A stretch of 64,000 bases of DNA from Komagataeibacter intermedius TF2 (lineage in GTDB: Bacteria; Pseudomonadota; Alphaproteobacteria; Acetobacterales; Acetobacteraceae), in assembly GCF_000964425.1 (NCBI RefSeq), contig NZ_BANF01000027.1, forward strand, positions 62,001-126,000. The letters run 5' to 3'. Positions 36,799-44,539 of the stretch are shown piece by piece (position 1 is the first letter of the stretch; each line of letters opens with the position of its first letter). The notes under the pieces were generated by a model. It saw nothing but the letters and a program-made list of their open reading frames with translations. It ran no database searches and had not been told where the DNA came from. The position numbers were made by a program, and so were the translations under genes.

Positions 36799-38064
36799 AT
36801 GGTAGATATCAAGACCCGCATCGAAACGGCCAATGCCCGGACGATTGAAATCATGCGTACCGGCACGGCCCAGCTTGTCGACGTCGGGCCGGCGCTGGAA
36901 ATCGTACCGGGCATGCAGAAGAACATCATTCTGCATTCCGGTCCGGCCATTCCATGGCGGGAAATGTGTGGCCCCCACCGCAACGGCGTCACGGGCGCCG
37001 CCCTGTGGGAAGGACTGGCGCAATCCCCCGAAGAGGCATGGCGCAAGCTTGATTCAGGCGAAATCCAGGTGGCGCCGTGTCACGACTACCTATGCGTCGG
37101 CGCTGGGGGAGGAATCATTTCCGCCTCCACCCCCGTGATGGTGGTCGAGAACACGACCTTCGGCAACCGCGCCTATAGCTGCATTTCGGAAGGGGGCGGC
37201 CTGCGCCTGCTGAAATGGGGGTATTATGACGACGCCATCCTGAAAAACCTGTCATGGCAGGCCGAAGTGTTCGCGCCAGTGTTCCAGAAGGCGCTGCGGG
37301 CATCCGGGCCAATTGACATCAAGGCGATCATCTCCCGCGCGGTGGAGATGGGCGACGAATGCCATAACCGCTCCATTGCGGCGACGCTTCTGTTCCTGAG
37401 GGAACTCTACCCCTCACTGCTGACGCTGGACATGCCGGGCGAGGATGTCAGGACTTCCCTGAAATTCCTGGTGGATTCCGAACATTTCCTCCTGCACGCC
37501 ATCATGGCGGCGGCCAAGGCGGTGCTGGTGCCAGCCGAACGGATCCCGTACAGCACGATTGTCACGGCCATGGCCCGCAACGGGGTGGACTTCGGCATAA
37601 AGGTCAGCGCCTTGGGCGATACGTGGTTCACGGCCCCCGCCCGGATGGTGAAAGGGCTCTATTTCCGTGCGGAATGGGATGATAACTGCGCGGCACCCGA
37701 TCTGGGGGACAGCGCCATTACCGAAACCGTCGGACTGGGCGGATTCATTCAGCCCTGCGCACCTACCGTCACCCAGTTCGTTCAGGGCAACATCCACTCC
37801 GCAATCGGCAATACGCGCAAAATGCAGGAAATATGCGCCAGCACCAATCCTGATGTCCGTATCCCGGTCATGGATTTCACGCCCGGCCCGATCGGTATTG
37901 ACATCCGCAAGGTTGTCCGGACCGGCATTACTCCCCTGCTGGATACCGCCATCACCCACAAGGATGGCGGCCTGATTGGCGCAGGCGAAGTGCATGCCCC
38001 CCTGGAATGTTTCGAAAAGGCGCTCAGGGCGTTCGGTCAGCAGCTGGAAGGCATGTCGGCATGA
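36799..38064 (+). CDS. DUF1116 protein, AllG/YlbE-like (copy A)
   Basis: 421-residue member of the YlbE/YahG (DUF1116) family, the AllG subunit of oxamate carbamoyltransferase in E. coli. Visible motifs are VAPCHDY at 91-97, the family segment GNRAYSCISEGGGLRLL at about 122-138, GDECHNR at 185-191 and ARNGVDFGIKVS. A GGAGA site precedes the ATG. Its stop overlaps the start of a second DUF1116 gene (ATGA). Copy A keeps the GNRAYS motif that copy B has lost, so the two probably have different roles. Confidence 0.88.
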   Translation: MVDIKTRIETANARTIEIMRTGTAQLVDVGPALEIVPGMQKNIILHSGPAIPWREMCGPHRNGVTGAALWEGLAQSPEEAWRKLDSGEIQVAPCHDYLCVGAGGGIISASTPVMVVENTTFGNRAYSCISEGGGLRLLKWGYYDDAILKNLSWQAEVFAPVFQKALRASGPIDIKAIISRAVEMGDECHNRSIAATLLFLRELYPSLLTLDMPGEDVRTSLKFLVDSEHFLLHAIMAAAKAVLVPAERIPYSTIVTAMARNGVDFGIKVSALGDTWFTAPARMVKGLYFRAEWDDNCAAPDLGDSAITETVGLGGFIQPCAPTVTQFVQGNIHSAIGNTRKMQEICASTNPDVRIPVMDFTPGPIGIDIRKVVRTGITPLLDTAITHKDGGLIGAGEVHAPLECFEKALRAFGQQLEGMSA

Positions 38065-39320
38065 CACTGAAGGAAAAAATCGAAGCCGCCAACCAGGAAG
38101 CATTTTCCCGGCTGCACCTTGCAAAACCGGTCTGGGTAGATGTCAGGCCAGCCATTGACGCACTTCCGGGCATGACCCGTTCGACCATCCTGCATGCGGG
38201 GCCACCGATTGACTGGAACCGCATGTGCCCGCCCCAGAAAATGGGCGTGGTACAGGGAATCCTGCATGAAGGGCTGGCTGAAACGGAACAGGCTGCCGAG
38301 GCGCTGATCGCCTCCGGGGCCGTTACGGTCGCGCCCTGTCATGAATATGGCGCGGTCGGGGGCATGGCGGGCATCACGACAGCCTCCAGCCCCCTTGCCG
38401 TGGTCCATGACCCGGTCCATGACAGCTGGGGGTACTCCCAGCTGTTCCAGGGACCGGCGACCGGGCTGCAGGACCGGGCCGATTACAACCGCGAAGCCCG
38501 CAGGCGGTGGACATGGCTGGAACAGGTCTTTGGCCCCACGCTTGCGGCCGCCGTCCGCGCAACCCCTGGCATTCCCGTCAAGCCGGTCATGGCCCGCGCG
38601 CTGGAAATGGGCGATGAATGCCATAACCGCAACAGTGCCGGCAGCAGCGTGATCCTGAACGCCCTGATCATGGCGCTATATGATACATGCAAGGATCATG
38701 GCAGACTGCGCGAGATACTGGCTTACCTGAAAATCAATGACCAGTTCTCCCTGTGTGTCTCCATGGCGGCGGCCAAGGCCATGGCCAACGCCGTGGGAGG
38801 GATCGAGTATAGTACGGTTGTGTCCGCCATGTGCCGCAATGGCGTTGATTTTGGCATAAAGATCAGTGGCATGGGGGATCGCTGGTATACCGCGCCCGCC
38901 AACCGCATCCACGGGCTTTATTTCTCATCCGAATGGACCGATGCGGATGCCGTGCCCGATATCGGGGACAGCAGCATCATGGAAACCATCGGGCTTGGTG
39001 GTCATGTGCAGGCGGCCGCCCCGGTGCTGCAGCAGTTTGTGGACGGCTCATTCGCCCATGCCCAGTCCGTCGTGCACAAGATGGAGCAGATTACTGTCGG
39101 CGCCCTGAAGGAGTTCAAGATCACGACCATGGACTTTATCGGCGCACCCGCCGGTATCGACATACGCAAGGTCATGAAGACCGGCATCACCCCGGTCATA
39201 GATACGGCGATTGCCCATCGGCAGGGCGGCGTGGTCGGCGCGGGACAGACCACGGCCCCCATGGGATGCTTTGCCGAAGCACTCCGGGATTTTGGCCGAC
39301 GTTATACGCAAACAGCCTGA
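38061..39320 (+). CDS. DUF1116 protein, AllG/YlbE-like (copy B)
   Basis: 419-residue paralogue of the preceding gene, starting at 38061 in an ATGA overlap. It shares VAPCHEY, GDECHNR (184-190), CRNGVDFGIKISG and the GIDIRKV..TGITPVIDTAI end segment. Where copy A has GNRAYSCISEGGG, copy B reads DSWGYSQLFQGPATG. The pair therefore looks like an old duplication with divergence, possibly forming a hetero-oligomer. It is the last gene of the operon, and the stop codon lies in the loop of a terminator-like hairpin. Confidence 0.88.
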   Translation: MTLKEKIEAANQEAFSRLHLAKPVWVDVRPAIDALPGMTRSTILHAGPPIDWNRMCPPQKMGVVQGILHEGLAETEQAAEALIASGAVTVAPCHEYGAVGGMAGITTASSPLAVVHDPVHDSWGYSQLFQGPATGLQDRADYNREARRRWTWLEQVFGPTLAAAVRATPGIPVKPVMARALEMGDECHNRNSAGSSVILNALIMALYDTCKDHGRLREILAYLKINDQFSLCVSMAAAKAMANAVGGIEYSTVVSAMCRNGVDFGIKISGMGDRWYTAPANRIHGLYFSSEWTDADAVPDIGDSSIMETIGLGGHVQAAAPVLQQFVDGSFAHAQSVVHKMEQITVGALKEFKITTMDFIGAPAGIDIRKVMKTGITPVIDTAIAHRQGGVVGAGQTTAPMGCFAEALRDFGRRYTQTA

Positions 39321-39335
39321 AAGGGGCTGTTTGCG
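39307..39335. terminator. terminator hairpin at the end of the fdrA operon
   Basis: CGCAAACAGCC (39307-39317) and GGCTGTTTGCG (39325-39335) form a perfect 11-bp stem with a 7-base loop containing the stop codon of DUF1116 copy B. It separates this operon from the convergent gamma-glutamyltransferase gene. No T-run follows. Confidence 0.55.
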
Positions 39336-39360
39336 GAAAATCCGCCGGGCCGCAGCGGGG

Positions 39361-40854
39361 TCATATGACCCCGGCCCAGTTTTCTCGCCGCCAGTCGCCT
39401 ACAGCATAAGGCATGCCTGCCCTGTCCACCCCGGCACAGGCGATGGCGCCAAAACACATTGCCCCGTCCGCCATCGGTTCGATGACATGCCCCATCCCGG
39501 CCAGGGCGGATCGGGCAGGATGCCTGTGTTCCATCAGCAGTTTACCCGCCTGACTGCGCCACCGGGGGGCGGCAATGGCAGTTGCCAGGTCTTCCCCGCG
39601 CCGGATGATACGGTCAATGAACTGCAGAAGGGTCTGGACCTGCCCATCAGCCCCCGGCGTCGCAATGGCAAGCGTGCCACGGTCCGTCCGCAACAGGGCT
39701 GGTGCCAGCGTATGGACCGGCCTTTTACCCGGTGCATAGGAATTGGCACCCTGTGTAAAACCGCCCGCCCTGTTGTTCAGGAAAATGCCCAGTTCGGGAA
39801 CGAAAACACACGACCCGAAATCATCAAACACGCTGACAAGGGAAGATACCGCCATTCCCTGCGCATCGGTCACGCAGACGCCCGCGGTATGCAGGTACCC
39901 ACGCGGGCCACCACGGTTTGCGGCGCGGGATACGTCAATCTCCAGCGGCTGATCCAGCAGCGCCATTCCTTCAAACGCGCGGTCGCGACAGGCAAAGGAA
40001 GCTTCGGTCAGTTCAACGGCAATGTGTTCCGCCGCAATATCATCGGCCGGCTGGAAATTCGCGAAATTGTTCAGGACCATTCCCAGCAGCACGCCCTGCG
40101 TCGGCGGTGGCTGGAGAAAAACGTCCACTCCATTATGGTTGACCTGCAGGGGATCGGTCAGCCCTGTCTGGTGAACGGCCATGTCATTCAGGTCAAGTGC
40201 GCCGCCCAGCGCGCGGACGCGGCTGACAATGGCGCGGGCCATGTCCCCTGTATAGAAACACGCAGGCCCCGTGCGGGCGAAAGCACGCAGCACTTCGGCC
40301 AGTTGCGGCTGGACATGTTTTTCACCTGCCTTCACATGCCGCCATGGGCACGCGGCAGATCCGTTCTGTCGCAGGCGTTCATCATGCCCCGCAAGGGTCC
40401 TGCCCAGACAGGCGGAGACCTCAAACCCGTTTTGCGCGATCAGCGTGGCGCGTTTCAGGCACGCTTCCAGCGGCAGGACGCCCCACCTGTCATGCATGAC
40501 GGACCATGCGCCCGGCAGGCCCGGCACCGTGATGCTGTTCGCCCCGTCAATCGCGCAGTCATGACCGGATGCGGGGGCCGCCCCGGCACCGCTTATGGCC
40601 TTTACCGACTGACTGTCATCGATAATCGCGAACAGATCCCCCCCGATGCCACATGCATCGGGGGAAACCACGCAGAGAACGGCCTGCGCGGCGATGGCCG
40701 CATCCACGGCCGATCCCCCCTGCCCCAGTATTTCCTGTCCCGCCGCCACCGCCAGGGGATGGGCCGCGGACACCGCGCCCGTACAGCCTGAAAGGACGGG
40801 CATGACCGGTGACGAATAGCCATCGGCAACCCGCCAGTGCGAACCTGTTGTCAT
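39361..40854 (-). CDS. gamma-glutamyltransferase-family Ntn hydrolase, cytosolic
   Basis: 497-residue enzyme of the gamma-glutamyltransferase (GGT/YwrD) family, which hydrolyses or transfers gamma-glutamyl groups after self-cleavage. The large-subunit part carries AAHPLAVAAGQEIL and GGSAVDAAIA. The nucleophile aligns to T323 in YLHTAGVCVTD, where classical enzymes read TTHYSVVD. The oxyanion region PELGIFLNN follows. There is no export signal, unlike the periplasmic E. coli enzyme. As the last gene of the nine-gene operon it could remove a gamma-glutamyl group added by the GS-like ligase encoded at 56 kb (inference). It abuts the SDR gene with no gap. Confidence 0.87.
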   Translation of the reverse strand: MTTGSHWRVADGYSSPVMPVLSGCTGAVSAAHPLAVAAGQEILGQGGSAVDAAIAAQAVLCVVSPDACGIGGDLFAIIDDSQSVKAISGAGAAPASGHDCAIDGANSITVPGLPGAWSVMHDRWGVLPLEACLKRATLIAQNGFEVSACLGRTLAGHDERLRQNGSAACPWRHVKAGEKHVQPQLAEVLRAFARTGPACFYTGDMARAIVSRVRALGGALDLNDMAVHQTGLTDPLQVNHNGVDVFLQPPPTQGVLLGMVLNNFANFQPADDIAAEHIAVELTEASFACRDRAFEGMALLDQPLEIDVSRAANRGGPRGYLHTAGVCVTDAQGMAVSSLVSVFDDFGSCVFVPELGIFLNNRAGGFTQGANSYAPGKRPVHTLAPALLRTDRGTLAIATPGADGQVQTLLQFIDRIIRRGEDLATAIAAPRWRSQAGKLLMEHRHPARSALAGMGHVIEPMADGAMCFGAIACAGVDRAGMPYAVGDWRRENWAGVI

Positions 40855-41595
40855 TTATACCGCCGTGTAACCGCCATCGATGACGATGGACGTACCCGCT
40901 ATGTACCGCCCTGCTTCCGAACTCAGCAGCAGGATCAGGGATGAAACCTCGTCCGGCACACCGTGTCGGCCCAGCGGGATCTGCGCATCGATTTCCTTGC
41001 GCCGCCCCTGCGGATCCTGCTGGAAGGTCCAGAAGGGATCATTGAACGGCGTGTCGATCCAGCCTGGCAGGATGCAGTTGATCCGGATGCCCCTGGGGCC
41101 AAGTTCCGCAGTCAGGCTACGCGCCAGCCCCGGCAGGGCGGCCTTTGTCGCCTGATAGGCGGACATGCCTGCATGCCCCTTGATCGCCCCGGTGGAGGAC
41201 GTGAAGATGATGCTGGGGTTATCGGACGCCGCAAGATGGGGTGCGGCTGCCTGCGTCATGAAGAACGGCATCTTGAGATTGAGGTCCGTCGTACGGTCCC
41301 ACATCTCCTCGGTCCAGTCGGGCAATGTTGCCGACAGCATGAGGGCGGCGGTAATCAGGACGGTATCAAGCCCGCCAAACTGCCGGACTGCGGTCTCCAC
41401 CACTTCCCTGGCCACACCTGGCGCGCCAAGGTCGCGCTGCATGAACATGCAGGCTCCCTTTCCCGGCTCATCCGCCACGGCCTGCGCCTGTTCACGATGG
41501 TCGACAAGGACGACATTATCCCCGCGTTCGCGAAACTTCCTTACGCTTGCCAGCCCGATACCTGTCGCACCGCCAGCAACGATTACGGTTCCCAT
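40855..41595 (-). CDS. SDR-family oxidoreductase
   Basis: Short-chain dehydrogenase/reductase, 246 residues from the ATG at 41595; the longer frame upstream runs into the P450 gene and is rejected. The nucleotide motif GGATGIG lies at the N-terminus. Acidic VDHRE after the second strand favours NAD(H). The catalytic residues are Ser in FTSSTGAIKGHAG and Tyr/Lys in SAYQATKAA. The ending GTSIVIDGGYTAV is typical. It sits 14 bases after the P450 gene and probably oxidises an alcohol or dihydrodiol formed by an oxygenase of the cluster. Confidence 0.92.
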   Translation of the reverse strand: MGTVIVAGGATGIGLASVRKFRERGDNVVLVDHREQAQAVADEPGKGACMFMQRDLGAPGVAREVVETAVRQFGGLDTVLITAALMLSATLPDWTEEMWDRTTDLNLKMPFFMTQAAAPHLAASDNPSIIFTSSTGAIKGHAGMSAYQATKAALPGLARSLTAELGPRGIRINCILPGWIDTPFNDPFWTFQQDPQGRRKEIDAQIPLGRHGVPDEVSSLILLLSSEAGRYIAGTSIVIDGGYTAV

Positions 41596-41609
41596 TTTAT
41601 CTGTTCTCC

Positions 41610-42809
41610 TTATCTGGGACCAATGGCCATGGGCAGCGTGAGCAGGCCACGCAGTCCGGGCGTCAGGCGCAGGGTTGCGTCCTGTGTCATGTCCAGCCTG
41701 CCAAACTTTTCCGCCAGCGTGCGGAAAAAGACCTCGCCTTCCAGACGCGCCATCATCTGCGCGACACAGCCATGGATGCCGGTGCCATAGCCGATCTGGT
41801 GCGTGATGCGGCGGCGGATATCGAACCGGTCGGGTTCCTCCCACACAGCCGGGTCGCGACCGGCCGAGCCGATCAGCACCAGTACCTTCTGGTGCCTGTC
41901 CAGCTTCTGGCCTTCGAACTCGAACGCCCCGGTCGTCGTGCGGAACAGGCTCTGGGAGGAACTGTCGTAACGCGTTGCTTCTTCAAACGCGGCACGGGCC
42001 AGGGTGGGATCTTCCTGCAGGATCTTCCACTGTTCGGGATGTTCCGCCAGCGCGCGCAGGCACAGGCCTATGGAATCAATGGTCGTATCCACCCCCGCCG
42101 AGAGGAAGGAGCGCACAAGCAGCTTGGCTTCCGCATGCGTGACTTCGCCGCGGTCAGCCGCAGCATAGATGGCCGCGCCCAGCCCGTCATCGGTCAGGGC
42201 GGACCGCTCGCACCTGGCATCGACCCACGCACTGACTTCATCAGCACGTTCCAGCAGCCTGTCATACCAGGCCGTACGCGGCCCGAAGGCGCCGAAGACC
42301 ATACCACCGTAAATAAGCATCATGTCCCGGTCCAGCGGGGGCATGCCCACTGCGTCGGGAAAGACCTTCATGGGGAAGGGCTGCACCAGCTGCGAAATCG
42401 CCTCGATTTCCCGGTTTTCAAGCACCCGGTCCATCAGCGTGTTGGCTTCCTGCAGAAAAACCTTGCGCATTTTCTGAAGCGCGCCCGGCGTGAAAAGACG
42501 CATCAGCACACGGCGCGTGCGTTCATGTTCCGGTGGATCGACTTCAAGGATGATGCTTGGCTTGCGCCAGTTCGGTTCCTTGAAATAATTGGTCAGGCCA
42601 CCGCCGCCCGCATTGGAAAACCGCTTCCAGTCGGTCAGGACTTCCTTGACCTGCGCATAGTGGTGCACAACCCATATGTCATAGCGTTCCAGCCACACAA
42701 TGGGGCCCAGCGCCCGCAACTGCGCATAATGCCGATAGGGATCCGCGCGGAATTCTTCCGAAAAAGGGTCCAGGTCGGAACAGACCCGTCCATCCGTATG
42801 GTAAGTCAC
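41610..42809 (-). CDS. cytochrome P450, CYP199-like
   Basis: 399-residue bacterial class I P450. The I-helix reads AGVDTT (238-243), the ExxR pair is E277/R280, and the heme-binding loop is GYGTGIHGCVA with cysteine 348. The usual Phe of FGxG is Tyr, and the Gly after the Cys pair is Ala. Segments such as WRKPSIILEVDPPEHERTRR and VFPDAVG closely recall the CYP199A group, which O-demethylates para-substituted aromatic acids. It needs a ferredoxin and reductase; a matching pair lies at 53.3-54.8 kb. It overlaps hyuB by 4 bases. Confidence 0.9.
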   Translation of the reverse strand: MTYHTDGRVCSDLDPFSEEFRADPYRHYAQLRALGPIVWLERYDIWVVHHYAQVKEVLTDWKRFSNAGGGGLTNYFKEPNWRKPSIILEVDPPEHERTRRVLMRLFTPGALQKMRKVFLQEANTLMDRVLENREIEAISQLVQPFPMKVFPDAVGMPPLDRDMMLIYGGMVFGAFGPRTAWYDRLLERADEVSAWVDARCERSALTDDGLGAAIYAAADRGEVTHAEAKLLVRSFLSAGVDTTIDSIGLCLRALAEHPEQWKILQEDPTLARAAFEEATRYDSSSQSLFRTTTGAFEFEGQKLDRHQKVLVLIGSAGRDPAVWEEPDRFDIRRRITHQIGYGTGIHGCVAQMMARLEGEVFFRTLAEKFGRLDMTQDATLRLTPGLRGLLTLPMAIGPR

Positions 42810-44539
42810 TGTTTCGCTCCGCTTAAAATCCGGCGCTGGTTGCGTGTTTCGTTTTCATCAATGACATGGTCCGGCGTAATGACCACCCCGTAATCCCGTG
42901 CCGCTGTCTGGATCGAGATCTTTTCGTCCAGCACGTCATCAAGGACCATCTGTGGGTCACGCTCGTGCGGCAGGCCATATCCCCCGCCCCCTGCCATGGT
43001 ATGATGGAACACATCGCCGGTATTGAGGATGATGGGCTGTGTCGGCATCGCGGGCAGGACCTGCTCATGTCCGTCCACCTGCAGGATATTGACCGCAGGT
43101 GCCCCTGTTCCGCCGCCGAACAGCCCGTAAGGCGGATACTTCACCTTGTCCGAACGGACACCGAAATACACGTCATCATGCAGGATGCGGTAGGCACGGG
43201 TAATCCCCAGCCCGCCCCGGTAACGCCCCGCGCCCGCAGTATCGGGGGCGATGGCGTACTCCTCTATCCGGATCGGGTAATCCGCTTCGATGATTTCAAT
43301 GGGCACATTGGCCTGGTTGGAGGCCATATGCGGCACCCCTTCCTGCCCGTCATGCTGGCTGGTGGCGCCCCATACGCCCATGATGCATTCGGAAAACACG
43401 AATGTTTTTCCCCGCTGGCGGCCACTGAAGCTGGGCAGGGTCGATCCACCCGCGCCATCGGCGGCGACACGGTCAGGCAGGCAGTCCGCCAGCGCACCGA
43501 ACATGCAGTCCACAATCCGGTAGCCTGTGATCCCACGCCCGCCGCAGGCTGCGGGGTAGGTACAGTTCAGGACGGTCCCCTCCGGCGCGATGACCCTGAT
43601 CGGACGTGTATAGCCATGGCAGTTGGGCACATCATCACCCATGACCGAACGCAGGGCCGCATACACATTCGATTTGCAGAAGGACAGCGGTGCATTGATG
43701 CCCCCCGCAACCTGGGCCGATGTCCCGGTCCAGTCGGCCACCACCTCATCACCGGAAATTTGCAGGCTGAGGCGGAACACAACCGGTTCGGGACACTCAC
43801 CCAGCCCGTCGATATGGTCTTCGAAAGTGTAACATCCATCCGCTATGGCGCTGATGGCGGCACGGGCAAGCTTCTCGGCATAATCATGCAGGGCAATGGT
43901 GTACTGCTTTATGCGCTCCCTGCCATATCGGCGCAGCATTTCATGCAGGCTGCGCGTCCCGGCTTCGACCGCCGCGCACTGGGCCGCAATGTCGGGCAGC
44001 ACAAGGTCGGGCGTGCGGACATTGGCGGCAATGATGCTATGGATGGCCCGATCCGGCGTTCCTGCACTGAAAAGCTTCAGGAACGGCAGACGCAGCCCCT
44101 CCTGATGGATGCTGGTCGCACTGAGCGAGTTGCTGCCGGGAACCAGTCCGCCCACATCGACATGATGGGCAATTGTTGCCGCCCATCCACACAGTTCGTC
44201 TTCAAAGAAAATGGGCCGGACAACATAAATGTCCGGCAGATGCTGCCCCGACGCAAGATAGGGGTCATTGCCGATAAAGACATCGCCATCGGCAATATCC
44301 CCCTCATACTGCTTCATGAGATGCTTCATCGCATCATAGAAGCTGCCAAGATGCATCGGCGTGGTCAGGCCCTGGGCGATATTTTCCCCGTTGGCGTCAC
44401 ACAGCGCCGTGGAAAAATCCATGGCGTCGCGCACGATTGGCGAATGGGCCGTCCGCATGAGGATGATCGCCATTTCGTCGGCAATGGCCTCAAAGCCATT
44501 CTTGATGATTTCGAGGAGAGCCAGATCACATTCAGCCAT
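42806..44539 (-). CDS. hyuB: hydantoinase B / oxoprolinase-family subunit
   Basis: 577-residue beta-type subunit of ATP-dependent hydantoinase/5-oxoprolinase/acetone-carboxylase-like enzymes. Family segments are MRTAHSPIVRDAMDFSTALCD, GDVFIGNDPYLASGQHLPDI, HHVDVGG and the C-terminal GAGRYRGGLG and MAGGGGYG. It partners the HyuA subunit encoded immediately upstream; the genes overlap by one base (TGATG). Known pairs hydrolyse N-methylhydantoin, 5-oxoproline or related lactams at the cost of ATP. The substrate here is unknown. Confidence 0.92.
   Translation of the reverse strand: MAECDLALLEIIKNGFEAIADEMAIILMRTAHSPIVRDAMDFSTALCDANGENIAQGLTTPMHLGSFYDAMKHLMKQYEGDIADGDVFIGNDPYLASGQHLPDIYVVRPIFFEDELCGWAATIAHHVDVGGLVPGSNSLSATSIHQEGLRLPFLKLFSAGTPDRAIHSIIAANVRTPDLVLPDIAAQCAAVEAGTRSLHEMLRRYGRERIKQYTIALHDYAEKLARAAISAIADGCYTFEDHIDGLGECPEPVVFRLSLQISGDEVVADWTGTSAQVAGGINAPLSFCKSNVYAALRSVMGDDVPNCHGYTRPIRVIAPEGTVLNCTYPAACGGRGITGYRIVDCMFGALADCLPDRVAADGAGGSTLPSFSGRQRGKTFVFSECIMGVWGATSQHDGQEGVPHMASNQANVPIEIIEADYPIRIEEYAIAPDTAGAGRYRGGLGITRAYRILHDDVYFGVRSDKVKYPPYGLFGGGTGAPAVNILQVDGHEQVLPAMPTQPIILNTGDVFHHTMAGGGGYGLPHERDPQMVLDDVLDEKISIQTAARDYGVVITPDHVIDENETRNQRRILSGAKQ

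Noticed and set aside
39211-40791. Long + strand open frame (526 codons) opposite the gamma-glutamyltransferase gene
   Set aside because: The minus-strand frame carries the full GGT motif set and operon context; the + frame has none.
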